Positions 15,568 through 23,677 of a stretch of 64,000 nucleotides of DNA are shown piece by piece. Location of the stretch: contig NZ_LT670846.1 in NCBI RefSeq assembly GCF_900142435.1, positions 62,001-126,000 of the forward strand, in the 5' to 3' direction. Position numbers and translations under genes: made by a program. This DNA is from Thermocrinis minervae (GTDB taxonomy: Bacteria; Aquificota; Aquificia; Aquificales; Aquificaceae). Numbering within the stretch: position 1 is the stretch's first letter; every line of letters begins with the position of its first letter. Under the pieces are notes generated by a model that saw nothing but the letters and a program-made list of their open reading frames with translations, had not been told where the DNA came from and searched no databases.

Positions 15568-17762
15568 AGTACGTTGTCTATGCTACCCTTTTCCTCTTTC
15601 GATGGCTCCCAGTAACCTAGCTCTTCATCGTAGTAGCCAGAAAGCCAGTACATTCCCCTTAGTTCCTCTATTTGTCTTATGCGAGCTTTTACTGCGTACC
15701 TAGGTACACTAAAGGTATAGCCAAGGATATCTGAAAATACCCTAAGTCTTTCTAGGATATCACGCGAATCCCTATAGATTTTAATAAGTTCCTCTACTTC
15801 CTCTCTGTACTTTTCAGGTATTACAGTTACAGAGTCTATATCTCTAAAAAGACCCATAGCTTTTTCTTTTTTAAAAGTTTCTCCCATGCTCCAAAGGCTT
15901 TTGATATACCTTTTAGCTTCCCTATATTCATCTAAATATTTTTTGTCTTTATATTCCAGTAGCTCATAGACTTCTTCAACAAGCTTAAATTTCTCCTCTT
16001 CGGATATTATCCCTTCCCTCAATTTCTCTTTTGTGAGCTCATACAAACTTCTTCTGTACACCGGTCCTATACCAGAGCAATCCTCCGTAAAGATGTAGAC
16101 ATTTGGTTTGTCAACAGGTTTTAGACTTCTTCTGTTTACCCTTCCCATCCTCTGTATGAGAGAGTCGGCCGTGGATAGCTCTGTCAGTAAAATGTCTGCA
16201 TCGAGGTCTAGGGAAACTTCTGCTATCTGTGTACATATCCAAATACCCTTTTCTGTACTATCAAAGAAAGATCTTATTTCCTTTTCTTTTTCCTTTCTTA
16301 CGTTCCAAGTGTAGTAAGAATGCAAAAGATTTAGATTTTCAAAGCCTTTTTCTTTCAATTTCTCAAATAGATCTATGGCTCTTCTTCTTGTATTTACTAC
16401 CACAAGGACCTTACCTTCAGAAGACAGTCTTCCGATGAGTTCTATAGCATAGTCTGAGAGTATGCTATCCCTTATAAGCTTTAGATGATGCCTGTCCCTT
16501 GGATAGAAGAACTTTTCCTCCAGGTAATTTAAATCTTTAAGGTCTTCCCTTACAAAACTCGGAAGTGTAGCTGTCATCACTAAAAACTTACCGCCTATCT
16601 CCTGAGCTTTCTGCAATGCCATGACTAGATAACCCAAGGTAAAAGGCTCAAAGAGTTGAAGTTCATCCACTACAACCCCGGAATAGGAGAAAAGAGCGTA
16701 GTATTTTTCAAAACCCTTAAACCTAAACACAAAGGGAAAGAGCTGGTCTGGCGTGGCCACTATAAGAGGCTTGGCGAAGTTCCTAGTGAGGAATATATCG
16801 TAGATAATAGAGTAGGGATCCGTATTCCTTCTAATATCATCTGTATTCCTTCTAAAATTATCAAGGTTTTCTAAAAGGTAGACGCTAGCTGTGGAGTGTA
16901 AAAGCCCTATATCTTCCTCTCCGAAAACTTCTTTAGCTCTTTCGTATATGGCGTTTACAGATGTTCTTATTGGAACTGTAAAGAAACCCTTCCCTTCAAG
17001 GTAGATAAAACCTGCCTCCGTTTTACCCATACCTGTGGAAGCTAAAAGCAGTAGGTTTTTGTCCCTGTTTTCTAGCACCCACCTTTGCATATGGTTTAAG
17101 TCAGACCCTTTTTCTTTGTTTAAGTAATCTCTGACACATTTAGGCGTATTCTCTAGTCTTTTCACTTCTACCTTTTCCACCTTTGAACTACTTGCGTGAT
17201 CTATCCTTAACAAGAACCCTTTGAGAAGTAAGTAAAACTTTCTCCAATCTTCTAAACGCTTGAGGATATCCTCCTCAGATTGGATTAGGACTTTCTTGTG
17301 GTAGGACTCAAGCTCTAAATTCAAACTTTTTAAAGCTTTTATTACATCTTGTTCACGATAATCTGAAGGAGAGTACTCATGATGGTGGACTATTGCTAGG
17401 GCTACCAACGTTTTTATTGGATCTTCCAGATCTTTTGGAAGAAAGGCAGGGGAAAGAAGGTTGTGTCTTACCTCTGGCTCTTTTGCACGTTTGAATTCAG
17501 GTGCACGTTTGAATTCAGGATTTCCTAGCTTCCCCTGAAAGGCAGGGTAGATTTTACCGTAATCGTGATACTCGCAGGCAAGCTCAAGGGCTTTCCAGAA
17601 AAGGTCCCTTTTATCCTCTGGAAGGTTATTCTCTATCAGGCTACCAAACAGTTCTCTGAGATTGCGTAGGTTTTCAAGCAGTGTATCAGTGTGATCCCTT
17701 ATGGATGTGCCATCAGACTTAGCCCACAGCTTCTTCAGTTGAGACTCAAGATTGTGTATCAC
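15564..17762 (-). CDS. cas3: CRISPR-associated Cas3 nuclease-helicase
   Basis: Cas3 is recruited by Cascade to unwind and degrade target DNA. The 732-residue protein has an N-terminal HD nuclease (EYHDYGKIYPAFQG; IVHHHEY). A superfamily 2 helicase follows: Walker A ASTGMGKTEAG, motif II VVDELQLFEP, motif III MTATLPS, motif VI QRMGRVNRR. The start is GTG 17762, overlapping the upstream small gene by 17 nt. Oddities: an exact 18-bp tandem duplication (17484-17519) repeats PEFKRA in the HD domain. A 21-bp imperfect one near 16821-16862 repeats an RRNTD unit. Both keep the frame, so the enzyme should be functional. Confidence 0.94.
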   Translation of the reverse strand: MIHNLESQLKKLWAKSDGTSIRDHTDTLLENLRNLRELFGSLIENNLPEDKRDLFWKALELACEYHDYGKIYPAFQGKLGNPEFKRAPEFKRAKEPEVRHNLLSPAFLPKDLEDPIKTLVALAIVHHHEYSPSDYREQDVIKALKSLNLELESYHKKVLIQSEEDILKRLEDWRKFYLLLKGFLLRIDHASSSKVEKVEVKRLENTPKCVRDYLNKEKGSDLNHMQRWVLENRDKNLLLLASTGMGKTEAGFIYLEGKGFFTVPIRTSVNAIYERAKEVFGEEDIGLLHSTASVYLLENLDNFRRNTDDIRRNTDPYSIIYDIFLTRNFAKPLIVATPDQLFPFVFRFKGFEKYYALFSYSGVVVDELQLFEPFTLGYLVMALQKAQEIGGKFLVMTATLPSFVREDLKDLNYLEEKFFYPRDRHHLKLIRDSILSDYAIELIGRLSSEGKVLVVVNTRRRAIDLFEKLKEKGFENLNLLHSYYTWNVRKEKEKEIRSFFDSTEKGIWICTQIAEVSLDLDADILLTELSTADSLIQRMGRVNRRSLKPVDKPNVYIFTEDCSGIGPVYRRSLYELTKEKLREGIISEEEKFKLVEEVYELLEYKDKKYLDEYREAKRYIKSLWSMGETFKKEKAMGLFRDIDSVTVIPEKYREEVEELIKIYRDSRDILERLRVFSDILGYTFSVPRYAVKARIRQIEELRGMYWLSGYYDEELGYWEPSKEEKGSIDNVL
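17484..17519 (-). repeat. Exact 18-bp tandem duplication inside cas3
   Basis: TGCACGTTTGAATTCAGG occurs at 17484-17501 and again at 17502-17519. It adds six residues (a second PEFKRA) to the HD domain of Cas3 without changing the frame, and looks like a recent slippage event. Confidence 0.9.
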
Positions 17763-18051
17763 CCTTAATCCTCCCGTTCAGTCCCATCACGAAGGCGTAG
17801 GCTATACGGTTAAAGGCTTTATCTGTCAGAACGTCCTTAAACACATCAGGTATAGGTTTTTCAACTTCAAGGAAAGCCCTTATAAGGTTTTGACAGAAGG
17901 CATCTATATCCTTCCTCCTTATAGACTCCAGGAGCTTGTAGGTTATCACTTCTATCTTTTTGCTTGCCCTTTCCGGTCCTAAAGAACTTTCGTACTCCTT
18001 CCTTAACTTAGAGCCTTCCCAATAAACCACATTGATCTTGTTAATATCCAT
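17746..18051 (-). CDS. Stand-alone Cas8-C-terminal paralogue, candidate Cas11 small subunit (copy 2)
   Basis: A 101-residue helical protein clearly related to the last 80 or so residues of the Cas8 two genes upstream. Its block QNLIRAFLEVEKPIPDVF (54-71) matches QTLIRAYIDIDKEIPKVL of Cas8 at 9 of 18 positions. VYWEGSKLRKEY and FNRIAYAFVMGL also have counterparts. The C-terminal domain of Cas8 in type I-B complexes is the small-subunit (Cas11) part, so this is probably a dedicated Cas11-like subunit lining the Cascade belly. It overlaps both neighbours (11 and 17 nt), so expression is operonic. Confidence 0.72.
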   Translation of the reverse strand: MDINKINVVYWEGSKLRKEYESSLGPERASKKIEVITYKLLESIRRKDIDAFCQNLIRAFLEVEKPIPDVFKDVLTDKAFNRIAYAFVMGLNGRIKGDTQS

Positions 18052-18364
18052 GGCTTACACCTCCAAGGAGTTTTTCTCTTAAGCCTTCCAAAAAGGCATG
18101 AGCTATCTTCTTAAGACTTCTAAAGTAGATAGCATCTAAGAAAACTGGAGAGAGTGGCCTTTTTATCTGCATGTACATCCTAACCACGTTTTCACAAAAG
18201 CTATCCAGACAATCCTTCTGTAAACACTCTTCTAACACTTTGTACATACTTTCTAAAGCCTCTTTTGAATTACTTTCAAACCTACATATCCAAGCTTCAC
18301 CTACCCTAAGGCCCTCTCTATAAGCCCAAGCTATGTACTTTTCAAGAAGTACCTCGTCCCTCAT
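18041..18364 (-). CDS. Stand-alone Cas8-C-terminal paralogue, candidate Cas11 small subunit (copy 1)
   Basis: A 107-residue helical protein, more diverged than its neighbour but with the same plan. It has AYREGLRVGEAW, then YKVLEECLQKDCLDSFCENV, then VVRMYMQIKRPLSPVF (60-75) and KKIAHAFLEGL. It aligns without gaps to the adjacent 101-residue protein and to residues about 390-466 of Cas8. It starts at ATG 18364 inside the cas8 end (23-nt overlap). I infer a Cas11-type role; whether the two copies are interchangeable or occupy different positions cannot be told from sequence. Confidence 0.68.
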   Translation of the reverse strand: MRDEVLLEKYIAWAYREGLRVGEAWICRFESNSKEALESMYKVLEECLQKDCLDSFCENVVRMYMQIKRPLSPVFLDAIYFRSLKKIAHAFLEGLREKLLGGVSHGY

Positions 18365-19772
18365 CCGTAACAGCCCCCAACCCTATTAGAAAAGAGTAGG
18401 CAGTCCAATTAAACCCTTCCTCTGTGAGTCCATGGATAAGCACTTTGGGTATTTCCTTATCGATATCAATGTAGGCTCTTATGAGCGTCTGATAGAAGAG
18501 GTCTACGTTACGCATTCTGACTGCTTCGAAGAGATTGAGGGATATAGCATTAAGTTTTTCCTTATCGTACGATTTTCCTAAGCTTTTTCCTTCCTTGTAC
18601 ACCTTCTCTATGGGCTCGTCTAAATTCTTTCCATCATTGTTTAGACTTTCTTGAAACTTAACAAAGTAGATAAGGCCTGCTGTACTTTTTAGCCCAGCTC
18701 CCACCTTTTCCAACGTTTGCACATTCACCTTCGTGTAGGTGTTCTTGTGGAAAAATCCTGATAGAAGTTTTAGTAGAAACTCGTACAAAGATCTTTCCGA
18801 GTAGATGTAGTCCAAGAAAAACCCCAATACACTCTCAAGGAATTTGGGATAACTATCTATCCTTTCATTCAACACTATTGCTACCTTTGGTGGAATGCTA
18901 AAGGAATGGATGTTAGCTTTGGCGTTACCAACAAGTTCTATCTCTACTATATAGATATTTTTCAGAGTCCATTCGATCTTCCTACCTTCTAACTCTTTTA
19001 AATATTCAGTAAATAGCATCTTAAGGTATTTTGTAGAAATTCCCTTCTCCCCCTTTAAAATGGTGTTCATATCGTATGTTTTTTTCAGATCGGGCATGTA
19101 CACAAAAGTGTACTTCTTATTCCCAGTAGGTAAAAAACCAAAGATGGAAAAGTACAAGAATATCTCACATTCTGGACATAGGTACTGATTGCTCCGTCCG
19201 TTATAGAAAAAGTTCTCCACCGTCTTGGGGCTGGCAGAAAGAGGAGTAAAATTGGTAGCATCAAAAACTTTAACTTCTTTATTTTTTATGTAAGCTTTTC
19301 TTTCTCCACAGAAGAAGCACGTTTTATCAGAAGTTTTATAGCTTCTAATAGTGTCAAACTGTTTCTTTATGAAATTGGCTATAGCTTGTTTGGCATCCTT
19401 GTAAAGTTTCTCCGTATCCTGGGATATCTCTATCTGTACTTCCTGTGCTTTGCTTGCACTACTTGGGTTAGCTAATGGACTGTTAGAGTAGAAGCTTTTT
19501 AACTTACTCAAAACTAGAGTGTTATACACGTTTATAGTGCTTTCCTTTTTTTTCTGTCTCTCCTTCTCAATGATATCTTTTAATTTTTCTACAGTGATAT
19601 CCTTAAGCAGATACTCAGCGTAGTAATCTGCCAAACGTTCAAAAACATCTTCAGGAACATCTATTCTGTTTCCCTCGATAGGGACAGAATTTTTAACATT
19701 CTCAAGCACCCTTAAAAGCCCCACACCAGCTGCAGCTGTGAGCCAGTCGTTTACATAGAAAACTATACCCAT
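18342..19772 (-). CDS. cas8b: Type I-B large subunit Cas8 (Cst1-like, CXXC-CXXC)
   Basis: This is the large subunit of the type I-B Cascade, which recognises the PAM and supports the R-loop. The 476-residue protein has the paired zinc-binding motifs CFFC (152-155) and CPEC (199-202) that define the Cst1 family. A C-terminal helical domain (about 390-466) is duplicated as two separate genes downstream. It starts at ATG 19772, overlapping cas5 by 10 nt. Cas8 proteins diverge quickly, so the family name rests on the CXXC-CXXC pattern and on position next to cas5 and cas7. Confidence 0.85.
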   Translation of the reverse strand: MGIVFYVNDWLTAAAGVGLLRVLENVKNSVPIEGNRIDVPEDVFERLADYYAEYLLKDITVEKLKDIIEKERQKKKESTINVYNTLVLSKLKSFYSNSPLANPSSASKAQEVQIEISQDTEKLYKDAKQAIANFIKKQFDTIRSYKTSDKTCFFCGERKAYIKNKEVKVFDATNFTPLSASPKTVENFFYNGRSNQYLCPECEIFLYFSIFGFLPTGNKKYTFVYMPDLKKTYDMNTILKGEKGISTKYLKMLFTEYLKELEGRKIEWTLKNIYIVEIELVGNAKANIHSFSIPPKVAIVLNERIDSYPKFLESVLGFFLDYIYSERSLYEFLLKLLSGFFHKNTYTKVNVQTLEKVGAGLKSTAGLIYFVKFQESLNNDGKNLDEPIEKVYKEGKSLGKSYDKEKLNAISLNLFEAVRMRNVDLFYQTLIRAYIDIDKEIPKVLIHGLTEEGFNWTAYSFLIGLGAVTDEGRGTS

Positions 19773-20407
19773 AGGAAATCTCCCTCCTCATCCACAAAGA
19801 CTTCACCTTCTATGTAGGAACCATTAGGATAGTAGTAAACTGTCTGCCAAGTCCACTCTCCCTTTGAAATGGTGTCTTTCCAGAAGGATGGTATTCTAAA
19901 GGCTATACCTGAGCCACTAAACACCTGCTTGTATCTTTCAGGAACGTAAGCGGAGAGCTTTATATCCTGATTCTCCATAGCTCTCTCTTGGTAGCTTACT
20001 ATCTTCACATCCTTTACCATTACTGGATACTCACCACCGCCTAGGAAGAGGTAAGTGCTTGGATTCTTTAAGGACCTTTCAAACTCTACGAGGAGATCCC
20101 TTTGCCCGACTATATGGATAACACATTCAAGCTCAAACAGTTTTGGCACCTCTATAGGTAAAACCTCAAGTAACTTATCCTTTCTGTTGTACTTTCTGAA
20201 CCTTATGTAGTCCCTGAATATACTTTTGTAAGTACCTTGTACAGATATGCTAAACTTCTCACCCTGCCATCTTCTGCCTGCTGCAGTGTAAAGCAAGCCT
20301 ATTATGGTAGAGTAAGTAGGAAGAGGATAAGTCTCTATACCCTTTAGGGAGAAAGGCGTTTTAAAGGTAGCGCAGGGAGAAAAGAGTCTAAACTTAAGAC
20401 ACTCCAT
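19763..20407 (-). CDS. cas5: CRISPR-associated Cas5
   Basis: Cas5 is the RAMP subunit that caps the 5' handle of the crRNA. The 214-residue protein has the typical Cas5 N-terminus (LKFRLFSPCATFKTPFSLKG), the motif TYPLPTYSTIIGLLYTAAGR, and a glycine turn LFLGGGEYPV. It lies between cas7 and cas8 with overlaps of 14 and 10 nt. The overall form fits Cas5t of Cst-type I-B systems. Confidence 0.92.
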   Translation of the reverse strand: MECLKFRLFSPCATFKTPFSLKGIETYPLPTYSTIIGLLYTAAGRRWQGEKFSISVQGTYKSIFRDYIRFRKYNRKDKLLEVLPIEVPKLFELECVIHIVGQRDLLVEFERSLKNPSTYLFLGGGEYPVMVKDVKIVSYQERAMENQDIKLSAYVPERYKQVFSGSGIAFRIPSFWKDTISKGEWTWQTVYYYPNGSYIEGEVFVDEEGDFLWV

Positions 20408-21362
20408 AGTGCTTCCTCACCTGAGCTTTTAACCTCTCCAGGGCATCACCTATGGAAGTAGCACCTAAGTTTTTTATGTCCTCTTCGTTACCAAATACAC
20501 CTGCGTGAAGACCTATGACCACATTATCCCTGTCTTCTTCGGGAACTAGCTTTTTGGCATCTTCCAGCCTTCTTGTGTCCAGGAAAAGTTTTCCATTTTC
20601 CTCTACAGCATGGACGCCTTTTATAAAGAAGGGATGTTTTACCTTGAATACTCCTCCTACTACAAATACTGGAGAAAGATCTTCCCACCTTCCCCTTATC
20701 TGTCTGTTTAGGGTAAAAACTATGTCAAGAAGGTCTACTACTCTCTTAGCGCGTTCTTCTTTAGTAAGTACCTCTTCCTTTTTTTCTACCAAGCCACCTT
20801 CCTCCCAAACTCCTACCCTGTCAAGGTCAACTGTAAGGGTATAGACATAATGCGAAGTATGTTCTTCGTTGTTGGCTATAGCTTGAGCATCTTTTTTCTC
20901 TATATGCTTTATGTACCTGTTATAGGCGTCTATGTTGTTGAGAAAGTTCACATCTCCCTTGAAAGGTGAAATAGAGAAGGCATAGGTGAGCTTCACGGGT
21001 GAGGTTCTCTTTACACTGTCACCATACGATAGTTCATAATCAAAATTGGTAAACAACCCTCCAAAGAGATCAAACTCGTGGTAATCTTTTACTAGCTTTT
21101 TTCCAAAGTTGTCTACGTTTAGCTTGTTATTCTCTAAGTTATCTTCCACGTAATTCTTGATAAGACTATCCATTAGCTTCCAGCCCTTTTCCTCTTTACC
21201 CTTCCTGCGTATGTCGTATTTGAGAGCCTTGTCAGACACATATGTTAACTGGGTGCCGTCTCCCAAAGAGACCTTCTTAAGCACAGACACGTTACCTATG
21301 TTCTCTCCGTAGTTGAGACTCATAGCTTTAGCTGTTATTACCGTAAGTGTAAAACCACCCAT
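20394..21362 (-). CDS. cas7: CRISPR-associated Cas7 (Cst2/DevR family)
   Basis: Cas7 is the repeated backbone subunit that coats the crRNA. The start is ATG 21362 because AAAGGAGG lies 8 nt upstream and the protein then begins MGGFTLTVITAKAMSLNYGE, the usual Cst2 opening. It has 322 residues. RAMP features include TYAFSISPFKGDVNFLNNID, TSHYVYTLTVDLDRVG and the late strand FVVGGVFKVKHPFF. It is the first effector-complex gene after the Calp module and the only one in the operon preceded by a real gap (58 nt). Confidence 0.92.
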   Translation of the reverse strand: MGGFTLTVITAKAMSLNYGENIGNVSVLKKVSLGDGTQLTYVSDKALKYDIRRKGKEEKGWKLMDSLIKNYVEDNLENNKLNVDNFGKKLVKDYHEFDLFGGLFTNFDYELSYGDSVKRTSPVKLTYAFSISPFKGDVNFLNNIDAYNRYIKHIEKKDAQAIANNEEHTSHYVYTLTVDLDRVGVWEEGGLVEKKEEVLTKEERAKRVVDLLDIVFTLNRQIRGRWEDLSPVFVVGGVFKVKHPFFIKGVHAVEENGKLFLDTRRLEDAKKLVPEEDRDNVVIGLHAGVFGNEEDIKNLGATSIGDALERLKAQVRKHYGVS

Positions 21363-21420
21363 AGTTAAACCTCCTTTCACTATGTATAAACTCCCAAAAC
21401 TTACCTTTTCTGACACGACC
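21363..21420 (-). promoter_or_regulatory. Only intergenic gap in the defence operon; possible internal promoter of cas7
   Basis: All other junctions from hisIE to cas2 abut, overlap or are a few bases apart, but calpL and cas7 are 58 nt apart. On the minus strand the gap holds TATACA (21388-21383), a possible -10, followed by the strong ribosome-binding site AAAGGAGG. No clear -35 was seen. A promoter read by CalpS is a guess. Confidence 0.3.
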
Positions 21421-22833
21421 TTAAGACTCCCTTAAATCTCTTAAAAACTCAATGTCTAGCACTTTCTTGTAGGTGCCTTGCTCATAGTTGTATATGCTTC
21501 CGGGGTTGTAGTGTCCGAACGCCACACCTACTAGGAATGCTATAGGTACTGGACAGGAGAAGAAGAAGTGGAATCTCTTTATCGTTGCTGTTTTAGCTAC
21601 TTCCTGTATGGCTCCGGCGATTTCCCTGGCTATGTCTTTGAAGTTTTCTACTGGAAGGTTTCCACCGCCTTGAGTTTCTATCACAAGGTAAGTGGCGTTA
21701 GTTAAAGGCAAGCTATTGAGCTGTACAGAGTGATGAGCGAGGTTTATAACCACGGCTACTTCTTCACCACTGCCTGTTACTGTGTAGTTTATAAGTCTTG
21801 GATTTCCACTCAGTCTTTCTTTTATGTACCTCACATTATCCACTACTATGGGACGGTAAGCATTGTTTTGGAAGTGGTATATGGTAAAAGGCTTGAAGCT
21901 TCCGTGTAGGATTCCCAGTGCGAAAGCCAAGGCTGCGGGTCCCCTTATGGCTATATGAAGATGGAAACCTCCAAGAACACTTCCTATATGCTTGAGTCTT
22001 GAATAAAACTCTTTACAGACTTCTTGCCATCTTTGGTCTTTGATCTGGCCAGTCCAAAGCACGGGCTCTATACCAAAAGTTTCAAGGTATGCAAGCTCAA
22101 GGTTAAGGTCTTCGATCTGTAGATTTCTTGTAAAGTCCTTCAGTTCGTCCTGGTGTTTTTCTGAAGATGTTATGAGCATAGGAATATGGTGTATGTCCTT
22201 GTTTAGCCAGTTTAAAAGGCTCTTTAGGTCAGGCTTTGGAAGCTTGGCAGGGTCTACGAGTATATAGCCTTCTCTAGCAGCTATCTTCTTCTTCTCTTCT
22301 ATGTGATTAGCCCGTAGTATCCTTCCATCTTGGCTTAGCTCTCCTGTGAAGAGTACACCTTCAGGGATGCGTTCAGACATAAGGCTAACGGCTAGAGGGA
22401 GCTGGAAGCTCTTTCCTGTAAACTCCGTATCATAGAAGACTGCAAAGCCAGAGCCTACTATCTTTTTAAGCCTTTGGTGTTTTTCTTTTCCTACGTTGGT
22501 CACAACCTTAGAAAGGCCTTTTACGGCTATGCCTCTCACGATCTTGCCTGGGCCGCCTGTTAAATCTACAACCGGGAATTTGACCTCTATAGGGTCTCCT
22601 ATCAGAAACTTATGCGTATCATCCTCAGAGAGTCCGAGGACTTTCTTTAGAACTTTCCACTCCGGCCTCTTCCCATGCTTCTTGATGTACGATATTAGCT
22701 CATACTGCTTGAAGGGGCTCAGAGTCCAAAAGTCCTCAAAGATCTCCGTAAGCTTGTCATCCAACTTACCCTCTTCAAGCAGCACCTTGAAGTGGGCGTC
22801 TCTGATCTCCTCATAATTCCATCTCTTACTCAT
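21421..22833 (-). CDS. calpL: CalpL: SAVED-domain Lon protease of the CRISPR-Calp signalling module
   Basis: CalpL is a soluble protease that, in the known Sulfurihydrogenibium system, binds cyclic tetra-adenylate through SAVED, oligomerises and cleaves CalpT. From ATG 22833 (GAGGAGA just upstream) it has 470 residues. The Lon-like domain shows GKSFQLPLAVSLMSE with the likely nucleophile Ser142, then VLFTGELSQDGRI and HIEEKKKIAAREG with the partner Lys near 182. The C-terminal SAVED domain shows two similar halves, FHLHIAIRGPAALAFALG (about 290) and FHFFFSCPVPIAFLVG (about 421). Both catalytic residues look intact. It overlaps calpT by 8 nt. Here it sits in a type I-B operon with no Cas10. 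Confidence 0.86.
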   Translation of the reverse strand: MSKRWNYEEIRDAHFKVLLEEGKLDDKLTEIFEDFWTLSPFKQYELISYIKKHGKRPEWKVLKKVLGLSEDDTHKFLIGDPIEVKFPVVDLTGGPGKIVRGIAVKGLSKVVTNVGKEKHQRLKKIVGSGFAVFYDTEFTGKSFQLPLAVSLMSERIPEGVLFTGELSQDGRILRANHIEEKKKIAAREGYILVDPAKLPKPDLKSLLNWLNKDIHHIPMLITSSEKHQDELKDFTRNLQIEDLNLELAYLETFGIEPVLWTGQIKDQRWQEVCKEFYSRLKHIGSVLGGFHLHIAIRGPAALAFALGILHGSFKPFTIYHFQNNAYRPIVVDNVRYIKERLSGNPRLINYTVTGSGEEVAVVINLAHHSVQLNSLPLTNATYLVIETQGGGNLPVENFKDIAREIAGAIQEVAKTATIKRFHFFFSCPVPIAFLVGVAFGHYNPGSIYNYEQGTYKKVLDIEFLRDLRES

Positions 22834-23671
22834 GACTCTCCTCACATGACTCCACTGAGAGGTACTTTTCCAAAACTTCAATTTCAGCTCTTATACCTTC
22901 CGGCAGCTCAATTTCTATACAGTAATCGGCTACACCTCTAAGGATAACCTTGTCCAAAATCTTCACTTCTACGCAGCCTGCTACTAGGTCTTCTGTGGGG
23001 TATATGTAAAGCTTCCCGCCTTCTATAACTCCCAGATAGTTCTCCCCTCTTATCGACTTTCCGATGGAAGATGCCGCAAGGCTAAGCATCGCTTCCTTAT
23101 CCATTTGCTTTATCTTTTCCAAAGCTTCTTTGAAAGCTGTAAGATCTATAAACTTCGGATACTCTTCTTCCTGCTGATATTCTTGAACCTCCACGTGGTA
23201 AAAGAGGGAAGATGTGTTCAAATCAGCGAATCTTTTGGCAAAAAGATCGATAAACTTGTCCGTCCATTTACCCCAACCCTTAAGTTTTTTACTATCCGCA
23301 AATTGATAGATCTTTTCTACCTCCTGCTTGTTCTTCAGTTCAAACAGTACCAGGGAATGCTTTTCTAGAAGCTCCCTTCTTGCATAGACCCAGAATGGGA
23401 GTGGTGCATAGTAGTGTTTCTTATGGTGGATTACAGGTGGGTTTAATGGCAGGAGCATGGTGAGGAGTGAGGTTAGTGGTACAACTATAAAGAGGTCTCT
23501 TTCTACTTCTTTGACTACCAGGATCTTCTCCTCTGCTGGAGTTAGCCATTCTCTTACTTGTCCGACTTCTACTTTCTGCCTGTTTCCCTCTTCCACGGTT
23601 AACAGATCATCCACTTTTACTATACTTCTGTACAGCTTGTAGATTTTCTCTTGCTCCTTTTCCACGTCCAT
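22826..23671 (-). CDS. calpT: CalpT: MazF-like anti-sigma protein, probable CalpL substrate
   Basis: In the described system CalpT is a MazF-fold protein of about 33 kDa that holds the sigma factor CalpS and is cut by CalpL to set it free. This 281-residue protein lies exactly between calpS and calpL and has the right size. A MazF-like stretch LFIVVPLTSLLTML (about 60-73) is visible. The C-terminal third (KLYIYPTEDLVAGCVEVK onward) would be the sigma-binding fragment. I assign it mainly by position, length and this weak fold signal. ATG 23671 is chosen; GTG 23674 is adjacent and in frame. Confidence 0.75.
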   Translation of the reverse strand: MDVEKEQEKIYKLYRSIVKVDDLLTVEEGNRQKVEVGQVREWLTPAEEKILVVKEVERDLFIVVPLTSLLTMLLPLNPPVIHHKKHYYAPLPFWVYARRELLEKHSLVLFELKNKQEVEKIYQFADSKKLKGWGKWTDKFIDLFAKRFADLNTSSLFYHVEVQEYQQEEEYPKFIDLTAFKEALEKIKQMDKEAMLSLAASSIGKSIRGENYLGVIEGGKLYIYPTEDLVAGCVEVKILDKVILRGVADYCIEIELPEGIRAEIEVLEKYLSVESCEESHE

Positions 23672-23677
23672 CACGTT

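Noticed and set aside
17484-17519. Start of a CRISPR array
   Set aside because: The two copies are adjacent with no spacer and lie inside the cas3 coding frame.
21421-22833. CBASS effector (SAVED protein of a cyclic-nucleotide antiphage operon)
   Set aside because: No CD-NTase, Cap2/Cap3 or similar gene is next to it, while calpT- and calpS-like genes are in the Calp order.
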